A DNA stretch of 64,000 nt from Rhynchopus euleeides (GCA_963210315.1 OY723269.1:1364001-1428000); one strand, 5' to 3'. Positions 41,468-52,341 are shown, counted from the first letter of the stretch. The notes: generated from the letters alone by a model not told the origin. Numbers and translations: made by a program.

Positions 41468-43318
41468 ATGCCCATCACTCCCCTCCGCTGTGCGGTGCCC
41501 CGCCGCAGTCTGCACACCCGAAGCACCCAGCAGCTTCTCCTCCTCCTCCTCCTTCTCCTCAGCTGCAGCACAGCTGCTAAGACTACTAAAACCCCCCGCC
41601 TCCGCGTGCCTGAGGGGCTTCTCAGCGTGTCGCACCTCGGGGGGCAGGGGGTAGCTCATGCCGCCCGCGAGATCCGGGCGGGGGAGACTGTGTTCGCTGT
41701 GAGCCTGTCGGATGTAATCACCGCCGACTCTGCCGCCGCCTCTCTCCTCTCCGAGGATTCCGCGGGGGAGGACGCACACCGCGCGGCAGCGGCGCTCGCC
41801 AAAGCCACGCAGCACGGGTGGACCCTCCGGAACAAAGGGGCTGCCGCAACCACACCTTACACCCCGCCACACCTCCTCCAGAAGGATGAGCGTGTTGCGG
41901 ACTACGCCCTCCTCCACGCAACCGCCCTCCGCCTCGAGTCAGAATGGGGCCCCCTCTACGGCGAGCCCCCTTCGCCTTACACCGGGGGAACGGATTCACC
42001 CCCCGGGTTCCGCCTGAGCCGCGCAGACCAACTACCCCACCCACTCCCCTCGCTTCTCGGGCTTTTCTCTGAGGAGCACCGGATCACAGAGGGGCAGTGC
42101 GGCAGGGCGGTGTCGCTCCGGAGGGCGCTGCAGGATGGGGGGTACGCCGGGGTGTTGCCGTCGGAGGGTAGCCTCTGCGGTGCGGCGAGGCTGCTGAGGG
42201 TGAGAGGTGTGGCATCGCCGTACGGAGAGATGGTGGGGGAGTTTGGGTTCTACTTCCGGCAGGCGCATGCGGGGTGCGCCGGGGGGAGGGTCGAGATCCA
42301 GGAGGCGAAGCTCGGGGATGAACCCTTCATTGTCGGGGTGGCTCCCAGCGGCATCCCCGTCGGGGAGGAGATCTGCATCGGTTATACCGATGCGGGTGTC
42401 TCCCGGCAGGAGATTCTGACACGTTATGGAATTGACGACAAGCTTTCTCCCACCGGGGCGCACTACTCCATCCCTGAGACGGATAGGGACTGCCCCCACC
42501 TCGCCCGGCACGGCTGTGAAGTCGGCGAGCTCCTCCTGGATGCCGATGGGACCCTCTCGGAGAAGTCTTTCTTCTGCTACCTCCTGCACCAGATCCCCCC
42601 TTCCGTCCGACATGACTACAAAAACCTGATCTACACCCGGGAGGCACGCGCCGAAGGGGCCTCCCAGTTCGCCTCCGCGCTCAAACGCCTCCTCGAAACC
42701 TCCTACGGAACTGCCCTGACACCTGCAGAGGCTGACGCAATGGAGGATGGATCTGTTTCCCTCCTCACCGCAGAGGACCTCACAGAGATAGAGGCCCGCG
42801 CAGGCGTGGAGCAGGATGACAAGCAGAGCGATGCTGGGGCTGGCTCGGGGGAGCCTGTTGGTGGAGGAGGAGGTGGTGGTGGCGATGATGATGATGATTT
42901 TGTGGCATTCCTCAAGGAGCTGCAGGAGGCGTCTGGTTCTGACGACGACGTGCCGGAGGGGCTGCAGGATGTGTTGAGAAAGGCCGAGGAGGAGGCTGTG
43001 GCTGGAAGGCGGGCAGCCGACGCGCAGGGGTCGGAGGTGCAGCAGGCAGCGGTGGCGGAGGGGGAGGCGGAGGGTGTGACGGCGGTGCCGGAGCCAAGCA
43101 GGGCTCTTGCAGGGGCTGCGGCGCAGCTGCGTGCGCTGTACAACACGCTTGCGCATCGGGTGCAGTTTGCTGAGAAGCAGAAGGCTGTCAAAGAGCTTCA
43201 CCGCATCCGCGCCGAGTCCGAAGCCCTCAGGGAGGAAACCCGCCTCCGCCTCGAGGAGCTGGAGCTGGGCAGGCTGATCGCGAAAGAGGAGGAGGAGAAG
43301 GGCGAGGACGGGGGGTGA
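41468..43318 (+). CDS. SET-domain-like protein with hydrophobic leader
   Basis: 616 residues, one exon, ATG 41468. The N-terminus has a basic start and a run of Leu (QQLLLLLLLLLSCSTAA) like a signal peptide, so the protein may enter the secretory route or, in a complex-plastid alga, the plastid. From residue ~45 it resembles the Rubisco-methyltransferase-type SET fold: VSHLGGQGVAHAAREIRAGETVF at the start and GIPVGEEICIGYTDAGVSRQEILTRYGI at the end. The usual N-H-S/C motif between them is not recognisable (the region reads FYFRQAHAGC), so activity on lysine is doubtful. After a middle region comes an acidic, Gly/Asp-rich linker (GGGGGGGGDDDDDF) and a C-terminal charged coiled coil (about 555-612). 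A substrate cannot be inferred. Confidence 0.7.
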   Translation: MPITPLRCAVPRRSLHTRSTQQLLLLLLLLLSCSTAAKTTKTPRLRVPEGLLSVSHLGGQGVAHAAREIRAGETVFAVSLSDVITADSAAASLLSEDSAGEDAHRAAAALAKATQHGWTLRNKGAAATTPYTPPHLLQKDERVADYALLHATALRLESEWGPLYGEPPSPYTGGTDSPPGFRLSRADQLPHPLPSLLGLFSEEHRITEGQCGRAVSLRRALQDGGYAGVLPSEGSLCGAARLLRVRGVASPYGEMVGEFGFYFRQAHAGCAGGRVEIQEAKLGDEPFIVGVAPSGIPVGEEICIGYTDAGVSRQEILTRYGIDDKLSPTGAHYSIPETDRDCPHLARHGCEVGELLLDADGTLSEKSFFCYLLHQIPPSVRHDYKNLIYTREARAEGASQFASALKRLLETSYGTALTPAEADAMEDGSVSLLTAEDLTEIEARAGVEQDDKQSDAGAGSGEPVGGGGGGGGDDDDDFVAFLKELQEASGSDDDVPEGLQDVLRKAEEEAVAGRRAADAQGSEVQQAAVAEGEAEGVTAVPEPSRALAGAAAQLRALYNTLAHRVQFAEKQKAVKELHRIRAESEALREETRLRLEELELGRLIAKEEEEKGEDGG

Positions 43319-43918
43319 GCGGTGGTGTGTCAGGGTGGGTCGCCCCTACGTTGCAGCGGATGTCCCCTGGGAGAGAGAGGGAGGGTGTGTGTGCCCTGTG
43401 TTGCGCGGCTGCCAGGAGTGTTTTGCCCCCGCATTCTTCCGTGTGATAACTAAGCTACTGTACCCGCTCTGTTTTGTATGGAAACATGCAAACGGTGCCT
43501 TTTTTTGCTTCCTGCTGTTCCACATCATCGCAGTGCCGAATTTGGCATTTACACACCAGATCTGGCTGCTCTGATGTCAGACAGCAGGCCAACAGGGCAC
43601 AGCCGTGTCAGGGGTGGGTGAGAGTGAAGAATGGATGCCGAGTAAGCTGAAAGGGTTTAATGAGGAGTGCCCTTGGGCTGCTGCCTCACTCTTGGTTGAC
43701 GGATCCCCACCCGCCCCCATTCCTCCTCCCGCGACGGACGAATCCCCTTCGGCCCTTCTCTCTGTTTGCACCACTACACAGTTTTGTAATTGTGGAGAGC
43801 ACCCACCAGATCACACTCCTGCCCCTGATTTGATTTGGTCACCACTGCCACACACCCCCGCCCAGGCCAGGCCACGCCACCGCCCCGCTGCGCGCGGGGG
43901 GTGGGCGAGGTGGCACGC
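43319..43918. other. Intergenic
   Basis: 600 bp between two plus-strand genes; no gene seen. It likely holds the end of the SET gene transcript and the leader of the next gene. Confidence 0.5.
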
Positions 43919-44910
43919 ATGGAGAGTGGCGAGAGTGACGGGTGGATCCGCCGTGTGGGGCTGTACGGGACACACAACAACAAACAGTTCGAGGTGACGG
44001 GGACTGAGCTGCGCGCCGACATCAACGAGGGGGCAGATGACGAATGCCGGGTGGTGGTGACGCATCGGGCCCGCGTCGCGCACCGGGAGGCTGTGTTCTG
44101 GTTCCCGCTGTCCGACCTGCGTGGGGCAAAAGGGTTTGCGGTCGATCTGAATGGGGAGCGCCTGCGCGGCACCATCCAGCTTGCCGTGTCGCAGGCTGAC
44201 GTTCAGCCCTTGCGGCACGGCACACCACAGCAGGCAGGCAAGCTGTACTACTACAGGGCCCTCTGCCAGGATGAGCTGGGCGATGTCCCTCGCGAAGGAA
44301 CCGTCGAGCTGAAGATTTCCTTCACGATGCACCTGATGCCCGTGGCTGTGGGGGACGACAAACGCTACCCATGCTTTATGTGCCCCATCGCAGCGTGCTT
44401 CCCCAGGGGTGTTGACACAGCGCTCATTCACGTCACCATGCGCGACACCATCCGGGCTATCTGCTGTGGTATGCTTGGGGGTTCTGTGGGTTCTGTCGCG
44501 TTTCTGAGAGCGGAGTTTATGGGAAGTCACAACACTGTTCAGCAGCAGCCGTTCTCAGCCTGTATTTTGTTTGATGCGTTGATGATTTCCTCCACACACC
44601 TGAGGATATCTCCATTGTTTGTGAGAAGTGTCACACATCTCCACCACCCACCCACCACCACCCCACAGTCGACCCGCGTGACAACATCTACCCACACATC
44701 ACATACGATAAGGCTGTTGTTCGGTTTGACACAGGCAAAGCAATCTCGCCTGACACGGATTTATTCATCCTCCGAATCGAGACCGGCCCGCGCATCCTGC
44801 GCGAGTTTGACACCTTCAGCATCCTGCTGCTTATATTCGTGGTTGTTCTGGGCGTTGTGCTCCACAACGTGTCTGCGCACGAGGTGGACACCGAAGCCAT
44901 ATTCTCCTGA
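43919..44910 (+). CDS. Predicted single-pass membrane protein (2 exons)
   Basis: Exons 43919-44468 and 44669-44910 join in frame (donor GTATGC, acceptor CCACAG) to 263 residues. The first ATG follows a short GC-rich leader. The soluble part, residues 1-215, is beta-rich (GLYGTHNNKQFEVTGTELRAD, VFWFPLSDLRGAKGF, GTVELKISFTMHLMP) and ends, after the splice junction, in IYPHITYDKAVVRFDTG. A single hydrophobic segment near the C-terminus (SILLLIFVVVLGVVL) is followed by an acidic tail, so it could be tail-anchored with most of the protein in the cytosol. I recognise no family. Continuous sense across the junction and a membrane helix in exon 2 support the gene model. Confidence 0.7.
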
Positions 44911-46128
44911 CCACGCGATACACACACACACGCCGCCGGGCGACATGGTTTGGGGTTCTCCCCAGACCTCCCTGGCCCTAATGGGGTGCGGCGTGGCGAG
45001 AGATGACGTGTGTGCGCACAAGGGGATTGCGCCAAGAGCAGAGGGTTGTGTGCTCGGTGAGGGCTACCTACTTCTACACTGCTACACAGATCACCCGCCT
45101 GTGTGTGTCTGATGCACCCGCCATGCCGACGGCTGGCTCTGCGTGTGATAACCTAACACGCCCGAGAGAGAGGGGGGGGGGGTTATTTAACATTCAAACC
45201 GCCTCTCCCCTTCCTCCTCCCTTTGCCCATGTGTGTTTCTAAGCTTCTCGCAGTATGTGTCTGTGTCTGTGTGTGTGCTGCAGCTCTACTGGTTCTGCAT
45301 TGCACCTATCCTCCCACACACCCCACGCCGCTTGTTGGGCTTCTTGCTGCGATACACGACGTTGGAAGGGGAACGTCCTCTCCCCACCTCCCCACCTCCG
45401 CCCCGCTCAATTTTCTCTCTATCCACGTGAAATGCGCAAGGGCTCTGATTGGCCTGTGCTTGAACCACATCTACATGACAGCGCCAGCGAGTGCACCATC
45501 GCCCACCCCTCACCCGCATTCGCCCACGCTCGCCCACACCAAGAGGCTTGTTTTCGGATGATCTCGCATTCATAAAGACAGCAGAACGAAGAAGACCCAA
45601 ATGGGTTTTTACAGCAGAGCGGACCTTGAATCCCAGTCGCTGCATCGTGTCTTCACCCAGCTCTGGAGAATACCTGCAGGCCTGGCACAGGTTTGGCGTG
45701 TCATTGCGGACCCTCTTCACGATCCCGCGAGCCATGGCGTTGAAACGCCCCGAAGTGATGACCAGCCATGGCTGCGGGTCTTTGCGGCTGGGCCGACCAC
45801 ATGCAGGAGTCTCCGGTATTGTGATTGTCACAATGTGTGCGCTGTACTTGGACAGCGCAGTGTTGGTGATAGGGCTGTTGGGGTGCTGCTTGTTCCATGC
45901 GGGTGACATCTGCTTGCGTTGCTTTCAGTCATCCGTCGGTTGACGGATCTCATCTGCAGTCAGCAGCAGCGGATTTTGGGGTGTCACACCAAGGGCAACC
46001 ACCTCGTCGCGACCCGCTTCTCCCTGCTGTGTTTTGGAGTGACTTTCAGGGGGGGCATGGCGAGCGAGTCAAACCACAGAGAGCTTATCAACCAAAGAAT
46101 AATATGCACGCATGCTTTGATATTGTGT
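44911..46128. other. Intergenic, possible minus-strand gene relic at 45286-45909
   Basis: The 207-codon minus-strand frame has a mildly protein-like N-terminal half (ITNTALSKYSAHIVTITIPE, LCQACRYSPELGEDTM) but no recognisable family. A short piece (HLGLLRSAVF) resembles FLDLLRYAVF on the minus strand near 47230. Possibly fragments of one old element. Confidence 0.35.
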
Positions 46129-47038
46129 GTACCTACCCCCCCCCCCCCCGTGTTTAAGTCCCCTATCCATATGATGTGTTTAAGTCCCCTCGGCGGTCAA
46201 TTTTCCCGAAGGGACTTAAACGCCCCGGTCTAGTAGTTTGGTTGGGGGGCATATTTTCTCGATTTTTCCAGGTGTCCGTTGGCGGACCACCAGGATGTGA
46301 GGCACGTGTGGAGGCCAGGGAGGGAGCCTGGGGGCTTCGGATACCCGCACGTGGCCCGGACTGCCCCGCAGGGGGCAGTCCGGTTCACGTCGCTCGTCCT
46401 CATCCACAGCCTCGCTGTGTGCGACGCAGGTCGTGCGCCAGCGTGCCCCTCTTGTCGCACTGGAGTCGGGAATCAATTCTGCGGCACAGCGGGGCTGCTA
46501 GCAGTGGCGAGGGCCGCAGTGTGCCAGTGCTCAGCGCCCTCGGATCCCCACGCCACCCATACTGCCACCCCCAGCTGGCCCCGCCTGAGCACCCGCCGTG
46601 TGTCCCGTCTCCCAGGGGAGAACGTCGGTTGGCCCAGGGGACATGCCATCTCCCATGGGACATCTAGCGGAAAGCTTGACACCTCCCAGGGCTAGCATCA
46701 ACCCCTGAGGCCCGACATCTCTTGCGCTTTAGGCCCCCTTGGGTTGCTTGCCCTGCAGCTTTGGCAGCCTGACCACCCCAAGTCAGTGGTTATGGGCAGT
46801 GCTTGGCAGAGTAGGGTGGCCCTGAAGCAGTGTGAGAGGCAAAGGGGTTTGAGGCCCCAGCACCCAGGTCCCCAGAATCTGTCCAGATGTGCCTCGGAAT
46901 CGATATAATACGGCCTCTCCCCGGTTCCCTCAGGAAACAGGTGGCAGGCGTGTTTAAGTCCCCTCCGATGTGTTTAAGTCCCCTTGGCCCCGATTTTGAC
47001 GTTTGGATAGGGGACTTAAACACGGGGGGGGTAGGTAT
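46129..47038. mobile_element. Non-autonomous inverted-repeat element with GTTTAAGTCCC motifs
   Basis: Ends are inverted: TACCTACCCCCCCC...GTGTTTAAGTCCCCTATCCA on the left (46129-46170) and its complement on the right (47002-47038). Each end contains the motif GTGTTTAAGTCCCCT twice forward and once inverted (left 46150, 46176 and inverted 46211; right 46949, 46968 and inverted 47006). The ~700-bp interior codes for nothing recognisable. Confidence 0.8.
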
Positions 47039-47418
47039 TTGTATTTATGGAAGGCCTTCGCTCTGTGTCAAACTGTGTCAGTTTGTCCCCGTCTTTCAGC
47101 AGCTCTTTTGTGACCCCGGTACCACGGCTCGCAAGAAGAGCTTTCGTCCCATTTCGCATGCCAATGAGAACTATGGGAAGAAATGGGGTGTGTGTGTGTC
47201 GAGTTGAGACCCTGCCTACGCCACTAAAGACAGCATAACGGAGGAGATCCAAAAAGGGGTTTAAGTACGAACGGGACGAAGGAGACACGGACATGTGGCC
47301 CCCAGCAACACCACTGACTGTCAGTCCGACACGTCCTTCGGCTTGGTTGTGTTGTACACACGCACCACCCCAACTACGAGCAGGTATTCGTGAGCTACAC
47401 AACATCCCTCGAGGCGGT

Positions 47419-48742
47419 ATGGCATCAGATTCTGCTCAGGGGCCAGCAGAAGTCGAGGGCGACAATACCCGCTGGGTATCCGACGTCATGGCGGAACGTA
47501 TGGGCGGTCAACTCCAGCGTGCCTGCCGCAGAGGTGATGCCGATCTTGTCGCGCAACTGCTGCAGGGAGGTGTTGATGTGAACAGCAGCGAAGGGATCAC
47601 CACTACTGGTCGCTGCATACAAAGGGCATGATCTTTGTGCCACGATGCTGATCCAAGCAGGTGCACAGGTGGACCTCATGGTTGACGATTTGTCCCCACT
47701 CCGTCTCGCCTGTGAAAAAGGTCACGCCGACTGCGTTCAGGAGCTGCTGCAGGCAGGTGCTGATGTGAACGTGCCAGACAGCAACGGATTCACACCACTG
47801 GTCTTCGCCGCTCAAAACGGACATGACAACTGCTTGGGACTCCTCATTGCGGCAGGTGCTACAGACAGGAAGCGACCACTACTGGTTGCTGCATACAAAG
47901 GGCATGCTGGTTGTGTCAAGTCACTGATCCAAGCAGGTGCACAGGTGGACTTCATGGTTGAAAATTCCTCCCCACTTCATCGTGCCTGTCGACAAGGCCA
48001 CACCGACTGCGTTCGGGAGCTGCTGCAGGCAGGTGCTGATGTGAACATGCCGACCAGCGACGGGCGCACGCCACTCTACTTCGCCGCCCAGGACGGGCGT
48101 GATATCTGTTTGGGACTACTCATTGAAGCAGGTGCGGATGTCGACACTGCAGGTTCGAATCCACTACTAATTGCTGCAGACAATGGGCATGATGTTTGTG
48201 TCAAGGCACTGATCCAGGCAGGTGCACAGGTGGACTGCACGGTTGACGGTCGGGGCTCACTTCATCTCGCCTGTGAGCAAGGCCACTCCGACTGCGTTCG
48301 GGAGCTGCTGCGGGCAGGTGCTGATGTGAACATGCCGACACCAGACGGGTTCACGCCACTCTTCTTCGCCTCTCAGTACGGGCACGACGACTGTTTGGGT
48401 ATCCTCATTGCGGCAGGTGCGGACGTCCACGTTGCAGGCACGAACCCACCTCTACTGACTGCTGCACACCATGGACATGCTGTTTGTGTCGAGGCACTGA
48501 TCCAGGCGGGTGCACAGGTGGACTGCACGGTTGACAGTTGGAGTCCACTTCATTACGCCTGTATAAAAGGTCACGCCGACTGCGTTCGGGAGCTGCTGCA
48601 GGCAGGTGCTGATGTGAACATGCCGACCAGCAACGGGTACACACCACTATTCTTCGCCTCTCGCAAAAATCACGACAACTGTTTGGAACTCCTCATTGCG
48701 GCTGGTGCGGATGGACACCTCCGGGTCACCGGTGGCATCTGA
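47419..48742 (+). pseudogene. Ankyrin-repeat gene 2, frameshifted
   Basis: ATG 47419 (MASDSAQGPAEVEGDN...) opens a frame that enters an ankyrin repeat and stops near 47631. From about 47593 the ankyrin reading continues in another frame (GSPLLVAAYKGHDLC, MLIQAGAQVDLMVDD...) through roughly ten further repeats to 48742. The shift falls inside what would be a repeat, with most of one repeat apparently lost at the junction, so a deletion is likelier than an intron; sequencing error remains possible. Repeats are closely related to those at 39693-40769, down to shared phrases such as HADCVRELLQAGADVNMPTS, so the two genes are recent duplicates or undergo gene conversion. The N-terminus differs between them. 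Confidence 0.8.
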
Positions 48743-49605
48743 AGTGGAGGCAGATGTTAGTTGTAAGATTGGAACACAACGCTGTATGCAGATTCGACCT
48801 CAACCGGCTGATCATCTTTTTTTGATGTGCCGGTACCGCGCCAAAATATTTACGGGTACGTTACATCTAACCGTAATAAGGCTAATCGGCACTGGGTGTT
48901 GGCACGGCCACACTTGGGCCACACTAACTAAACAAAGAAAGGGAAGGAGAAGGCAACATTCGGGGGTGCCGCCGTGGGGCCAGAAACGTTTCAGATCAGC
49001 TTGTCTTCTTTAAGCTGGCGAGCCCTTTTCATTTTTATCGTTCTCGCGGCCGACGACCCTTTAGCTCTTCTTTTCCTTTCAGGTTGCACTTCTCCTCGCA
49101 ACGAAATATCGAAGACGAAGGAAACCGTACGGCCGAAGCTGCGTATCTGCGTATCACCTTCAGGCCACACCACCGGGCACCAACAGCCTTGAGACTGCAG
49201 TGTGCGCAAAGTGGCCCGGATCTGTCTCCACAATTTCTGGAAAGGGTGTCTGCCGTCGAGCGACAGGAGTGCCATGCGCGCCCAGAAACGTCAAGTAAAA
49301 CGGAAGCAATTATCAGAAGCGCAGTGCCATCACCTTTATGATCTTGCGGCACCACTCCTGCCCCCCCTCCCACCCTCCACACCCCACACCACCTTCATCA
49401 GACTGGGCGGGAGTTGGTGCCCCCAAGGAGCGAGGGGGTACACAACACCACCACCACCACCACCAACCCGCCCCCCCCCCCCCCCTCCATGCCGCGAGAG
49501 GCGGACAGCGCTGCTTGACTGTGGCGTGGCCACCGTGGCCATCGCGGCCACCCCTCCGCCGCGTCACACCGCGGCACCCCAGCCCCTCCTTACCCCTCCC
49601 CCACC
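48743..49605. other. Intergenic, with diverged repeat D at 49095-49255
   Basis: No gene. 49095-49255 shows weak likeness to repeat D (GAAGGAAACCGTACGG, CAACAGCCTTGA, GGCCCGGATCTG, GGAAAGGGTGTCTGC). From 49360 to the next ATG are CA-rich triplets and C-runs that probably form the leader of the following gene. Confidence 0.5.
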
Positions 49606-52212
49606 ATGACCGGGCCACCACCCAACGGATGGGTCTGGGAACTGGATGTGCCACCACCTGAACTCATGCCTTTTGGCGGGCCACATTCTCTGTCGATAAC
49701 GCAGTGCAAGACCCTGGGAGAAGCCCGCATGGACTCTGCAGTGCTGGTCGTGACCTGCAGGCTGGTGCTGGTGTGTTCCGCCATGCAAGGCGCGTACCCC
49801 TCGCGGAAAATCCCCATCGACCAGCTCCGCGGGATGCTCATCTCACACAGGGCTGCCGATGTCGGCACCACCTGCGGGACGATGATACTCCTCCGCTCTG
49901 CCGGGCAGCCCGACCTCCTCCTCCTCCTGCCTGCCGCAGGCCACGCCGCCCCGACACCACACCCCAGGAAGGACCCTGTCGAGGTCATCTCTGCCGTCCA
50001 CCACGACCTCACCGGGGAAATTCTTGAAGTGGTGCGCGCCGATCGCGACTCCCCAAAGCTCCTCTCCGTCGCCAAGCTGGAGGCCTCCTCAGGTGGCGCC
50101 GCAGGCGCCGGAATCGACGAACGCGCCGCACACAGCAACATCCGCTGCCGGTGCCACCCGAGGGGAGCCGCTGGGGCGACCCTCCACCGCAGAGGGTCCA
50201 CCCACCCCACAGTGCCACCCCCCCTCCGGGCAGATCAGAAGGGCTCACGCGCCGCCGCAGCCCCGCCGCACAGCCGCTCCGTCTCCCCACCCCTCGTTGG
50301 GGTGCTGCGGGGTGCCACCGCCACCACCGACACCGAAAGCCCTAGGGGGTGGATGCGTGGGACCTCCTCCCCAGCGGCGCCTGCGGCGCAGCTGCATCTG
50401 CGGACCTCGACTCCCTTGGTGCAGCTTCCCCCAGGCCAGCCGCAGTGGGGCGGTGGTGTGGGGGGTGTGGCGGGACACCCCTCCGCCCCGCCTTCCGCCG
50501 TGGAGGACCTGCAGGTTCGGTTCAACCGGCAGCAGGAGAGCCATGTGATGGAGACGGCGTCGCTCCGGCAGGAGATTGCGGGGATGAAGCGCCTCCTCGC
50601 CGCACAGCGCGGTGCCGGGGGCGCCTCCCCTGCAACGCCGCAGCCACCCCACGCCCCACAGAGCTCGGTGGGGTTTGCGCCGGAAGAAGGCGGGGGTGTT
50701 GCCAATGCCCCTGCTGCTGCTGCTGCTGCTGCTGCTCCCACCCTTCACACCGGGGATGACGCCCCACCCCCTGGCGTGTTGGGCATGCGTGAGCAGGTTA
50801 GGGAGGCGCTTGAGTCGCAGGCGCGCGATATCGCCTCCCTCCAACGCCAGCTCTCTGAAGAGCAGGCCAGGCGGGAGCGCGCGGAGGCTATCCTCAGACA
50901 GCTGCAGTTGGAGCGTGGTGGTGGTGGTGGTGGTGGTGGTGGCGGTGCCATCCCACCACCCCCAGCAGTTGGAGAGTGCCGGAGGCATGTCAGCCCGCAG
51001 AGGCCGTTGCGGCAGCCCGGCGCGCCGCCCTACTCCGTGCAGGCGGTGGGTGGGGGGGTTGGAGGTGTGGAGGGGCAGCAGCAGCAGCAGCAGCATCAGC
51101 AGCCCTCGGCATCTCACCCGATTCCTTCTGCCGGCGGGGTGTCGAATGGCGTTGCGGTGTCCGTCTCCGCGTCTGTCCCAATGTCAGATCGGGCGACCTC
51201 GCCACTCCCGGAGGAGGGGGTGGGTTTTGGCGCAGCGGCGACAGCCGATGCCGGGACAGACCCCCCTGACCTGCGGTGCTTCTGGAGAGGGGCGATGGAG
51301 TCGAAGGAGACGATGACCCACGCGGGTGGGGGTGTGTCCGTCAGGCGGAGGGAGGGTCCCCGGAAGGACATGGGTGTGATGGCGGAGCCGGTCACCGCGA
51401 CGCAGGGCACCTCGACGTGGCATGCGATGGTGGGGGATGTGGGGGATGCCGCGGTGCAGACCGACTCCGGGTTTACATTCGACAAGGGTGTTGTGACGGA
51501 CGTCGCGTGGCCCTTCCCGGGGCTCCCCGTCGAGGCCGGGTGGGGCGGGGGGGAGCTGGGCGCAGCGGCTGCCCCGCCCGCGCCCCACCGGCCTGCGTTG
51601 CCGGAGGCGCAGACCCCGCAGCCACCCCTGCAGCAGCCCCAGCAGAGGCACGCGCGGGCATCCGAGAGCCCGCTGCCGGCGCACCGCTCCATCGGGACTG
51701 CGTCCACCTCCCTCCCGGAATTCGACAGCGCCTTGGCGTTTGGTGGAGGTGCGGTTGGAGGGGGCCACCGGCAGCAGGGGCGGCGCTGGAAGGGCCGGGG
51801 CGATTCGGTGTCCACCACCACTTCTGACCTGGACAGCATGCTGAGAGAGTGCACCGAACTCCTTGGTAGAGCTCAGGGCCTTGCGCCGGGGGAGCAGCGG
51901 AGTGGTGGTGGCGGTGGCGGTGGCGGTGCCCCCCCTCGGCGCGGGGGTGCGCGGGTGCGCGGGGTGCCGCCCAACCCCCCCGCCCCCACCACCGCCCCCT
52001 CCCGCGTCGACATGCACACATATTGGTACCCCCTGATGGACGGCAATGTGGCGCCCTTCTCGCGTGAGGGGGCCGAATCCCTGGGCTTCATGCCGGGGTC
52101 TGAGGTGACGCTGCAGGGCGATGTCTACACCATTGTGGGGACACTGGAGGGGAAGCTGCATGGGCACAGGGAGTCTGACCCGGGAGCAGTGCCCATTCAT
52201 CATCTGGTCTGA
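49606..52212 (+). CDS. Low-complexity protein with PH-like N-terminus (tentative) and coiled coil
   Basis: 868 residues, one exon, ATG 49606 in the context CCACCATGA. Residues about 1-140 form the only globular-looking part: alternating strands (SAVLVVTCRLVLVCSA, RKIPIDQLRGMLIS, GTMILLRSAGQPDLLLLLP) and then a helix, compatible with a PH-like fold, but this is a guess. The rest is mostly disordered: Pro/Ala/Gly/Ser, Gly runs, a Gln run near 490. Two helices probably form coiled coils (VEDLQVRFNRQQESHVMETASLRQEI and REQVREALESQARDIASLQRQLSEEQARRERAEAILRQL; given here only as markers near 305 and 395-435). The C-terminal 65 residues (from DMHTYWYPL) look folded again. No family recognised. Confidence 0.7.
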   Translation: MTGPPPNGWVWELDVPPPELMPFGGPHSLSITQCKTLGEARMDSAVLVVTCRLVLVCSAMQGAYPSRKIPIDQLRGMLISHRAADVGTTCGTMILLRSAGQPDLLLLLPAAGHAAPTPHPRKDPVEVISAVHHDLTGEILEVVRADRDSPKLLSVAKLEASSGGAAGAGIDERAAHSNIRCRCHPRGAAGATLHRRGSTHPTVPPPLRADQKGSRAAAAPPHSRSVSPPLVGVLRGATATTDTESPRGWMRGTSSPAAPAAQLHLRTSTPLVQLPPGQPQWGGGVGGVAGHPSAPPSAVEDLQVRFNRQQESHVMETASLRQEIAGMKRLLAAQRGAGGASPATPQPPHAPQSSVGFAPEEGGGVANAPAAAAAAAAPTLHTGDDAPPPGVLGMREQVREALESQARDIASLQRQLSEEQARRERAEAILRQLQLERGGGGGGGGGGAIPPPPAVGECRRHVSPQRPLRQPGAPPYSVQAVGGGVGGVEGQQQQQQHQQPSASHPIPSAGGVSNGVAVSVSASVPMSDRATSPLPEEGVGFGAAATADAGTDPPDLRCFWRGAMESKETMTHAGGGVSVRRREGPRKDMGVMAEPVTATQGTSTWHAMVGDVGDAAVQTDSGFTFDKGVVTDVAWPFPGLPVEAGWGGGELGAAAAPPAPHRPALPEAQTPQPPLQQPQQRHARASESPLPAHRSIGTASTSLPEFDSALAFGGGAVGGGHRQQGRRWKGRGDSVSTTTSDLDSMLRECTELLGRAQGLAPGEQRSGGGGGGGGAPPRRGGARVRGVPPNPPAPTTAPSRVDMHTYWYPLMDGNVAPFSREGAESLGFMPGSEVTLQGDVYTIVGTLEGKLHGHRESDPGAVPIHHLV

Positions 52213-52321
52213 CGGGGGAGCAGGCCTGTCGCTAACTTTTCGATTTTGGAGATTTGGTGGGTTGACGCTCCTGTTTTGGGGGGGGGAATCAGGGGGGAAA
52301 ACACTAGGGGGCAATTTTTCT

Positions 52322-52341
52322 CGCGCGCGCTTCGCGCGCGC
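52322..52341. repeat. CG-alternating hairpin
   Basis: GCGCGCGC, a short loop (TTC), GCGCGCGC. Alternating CG can also take the Z-form. Confidence 0.85.

Noticed and set aside
48150..48170. GGTTCGAATCC, reminiscent of a tRNA T-arm
   Set aside because: It lies inside ankyrin-coding sequence and no acceptor or anticodon stem can be folded around it.
52322..52341. Rho-independent terminator-like hairpin
   Set aside because: This is eukaryotic DNA, there is no T-run suited to such a signal, and the stem is a simple CG repeat.
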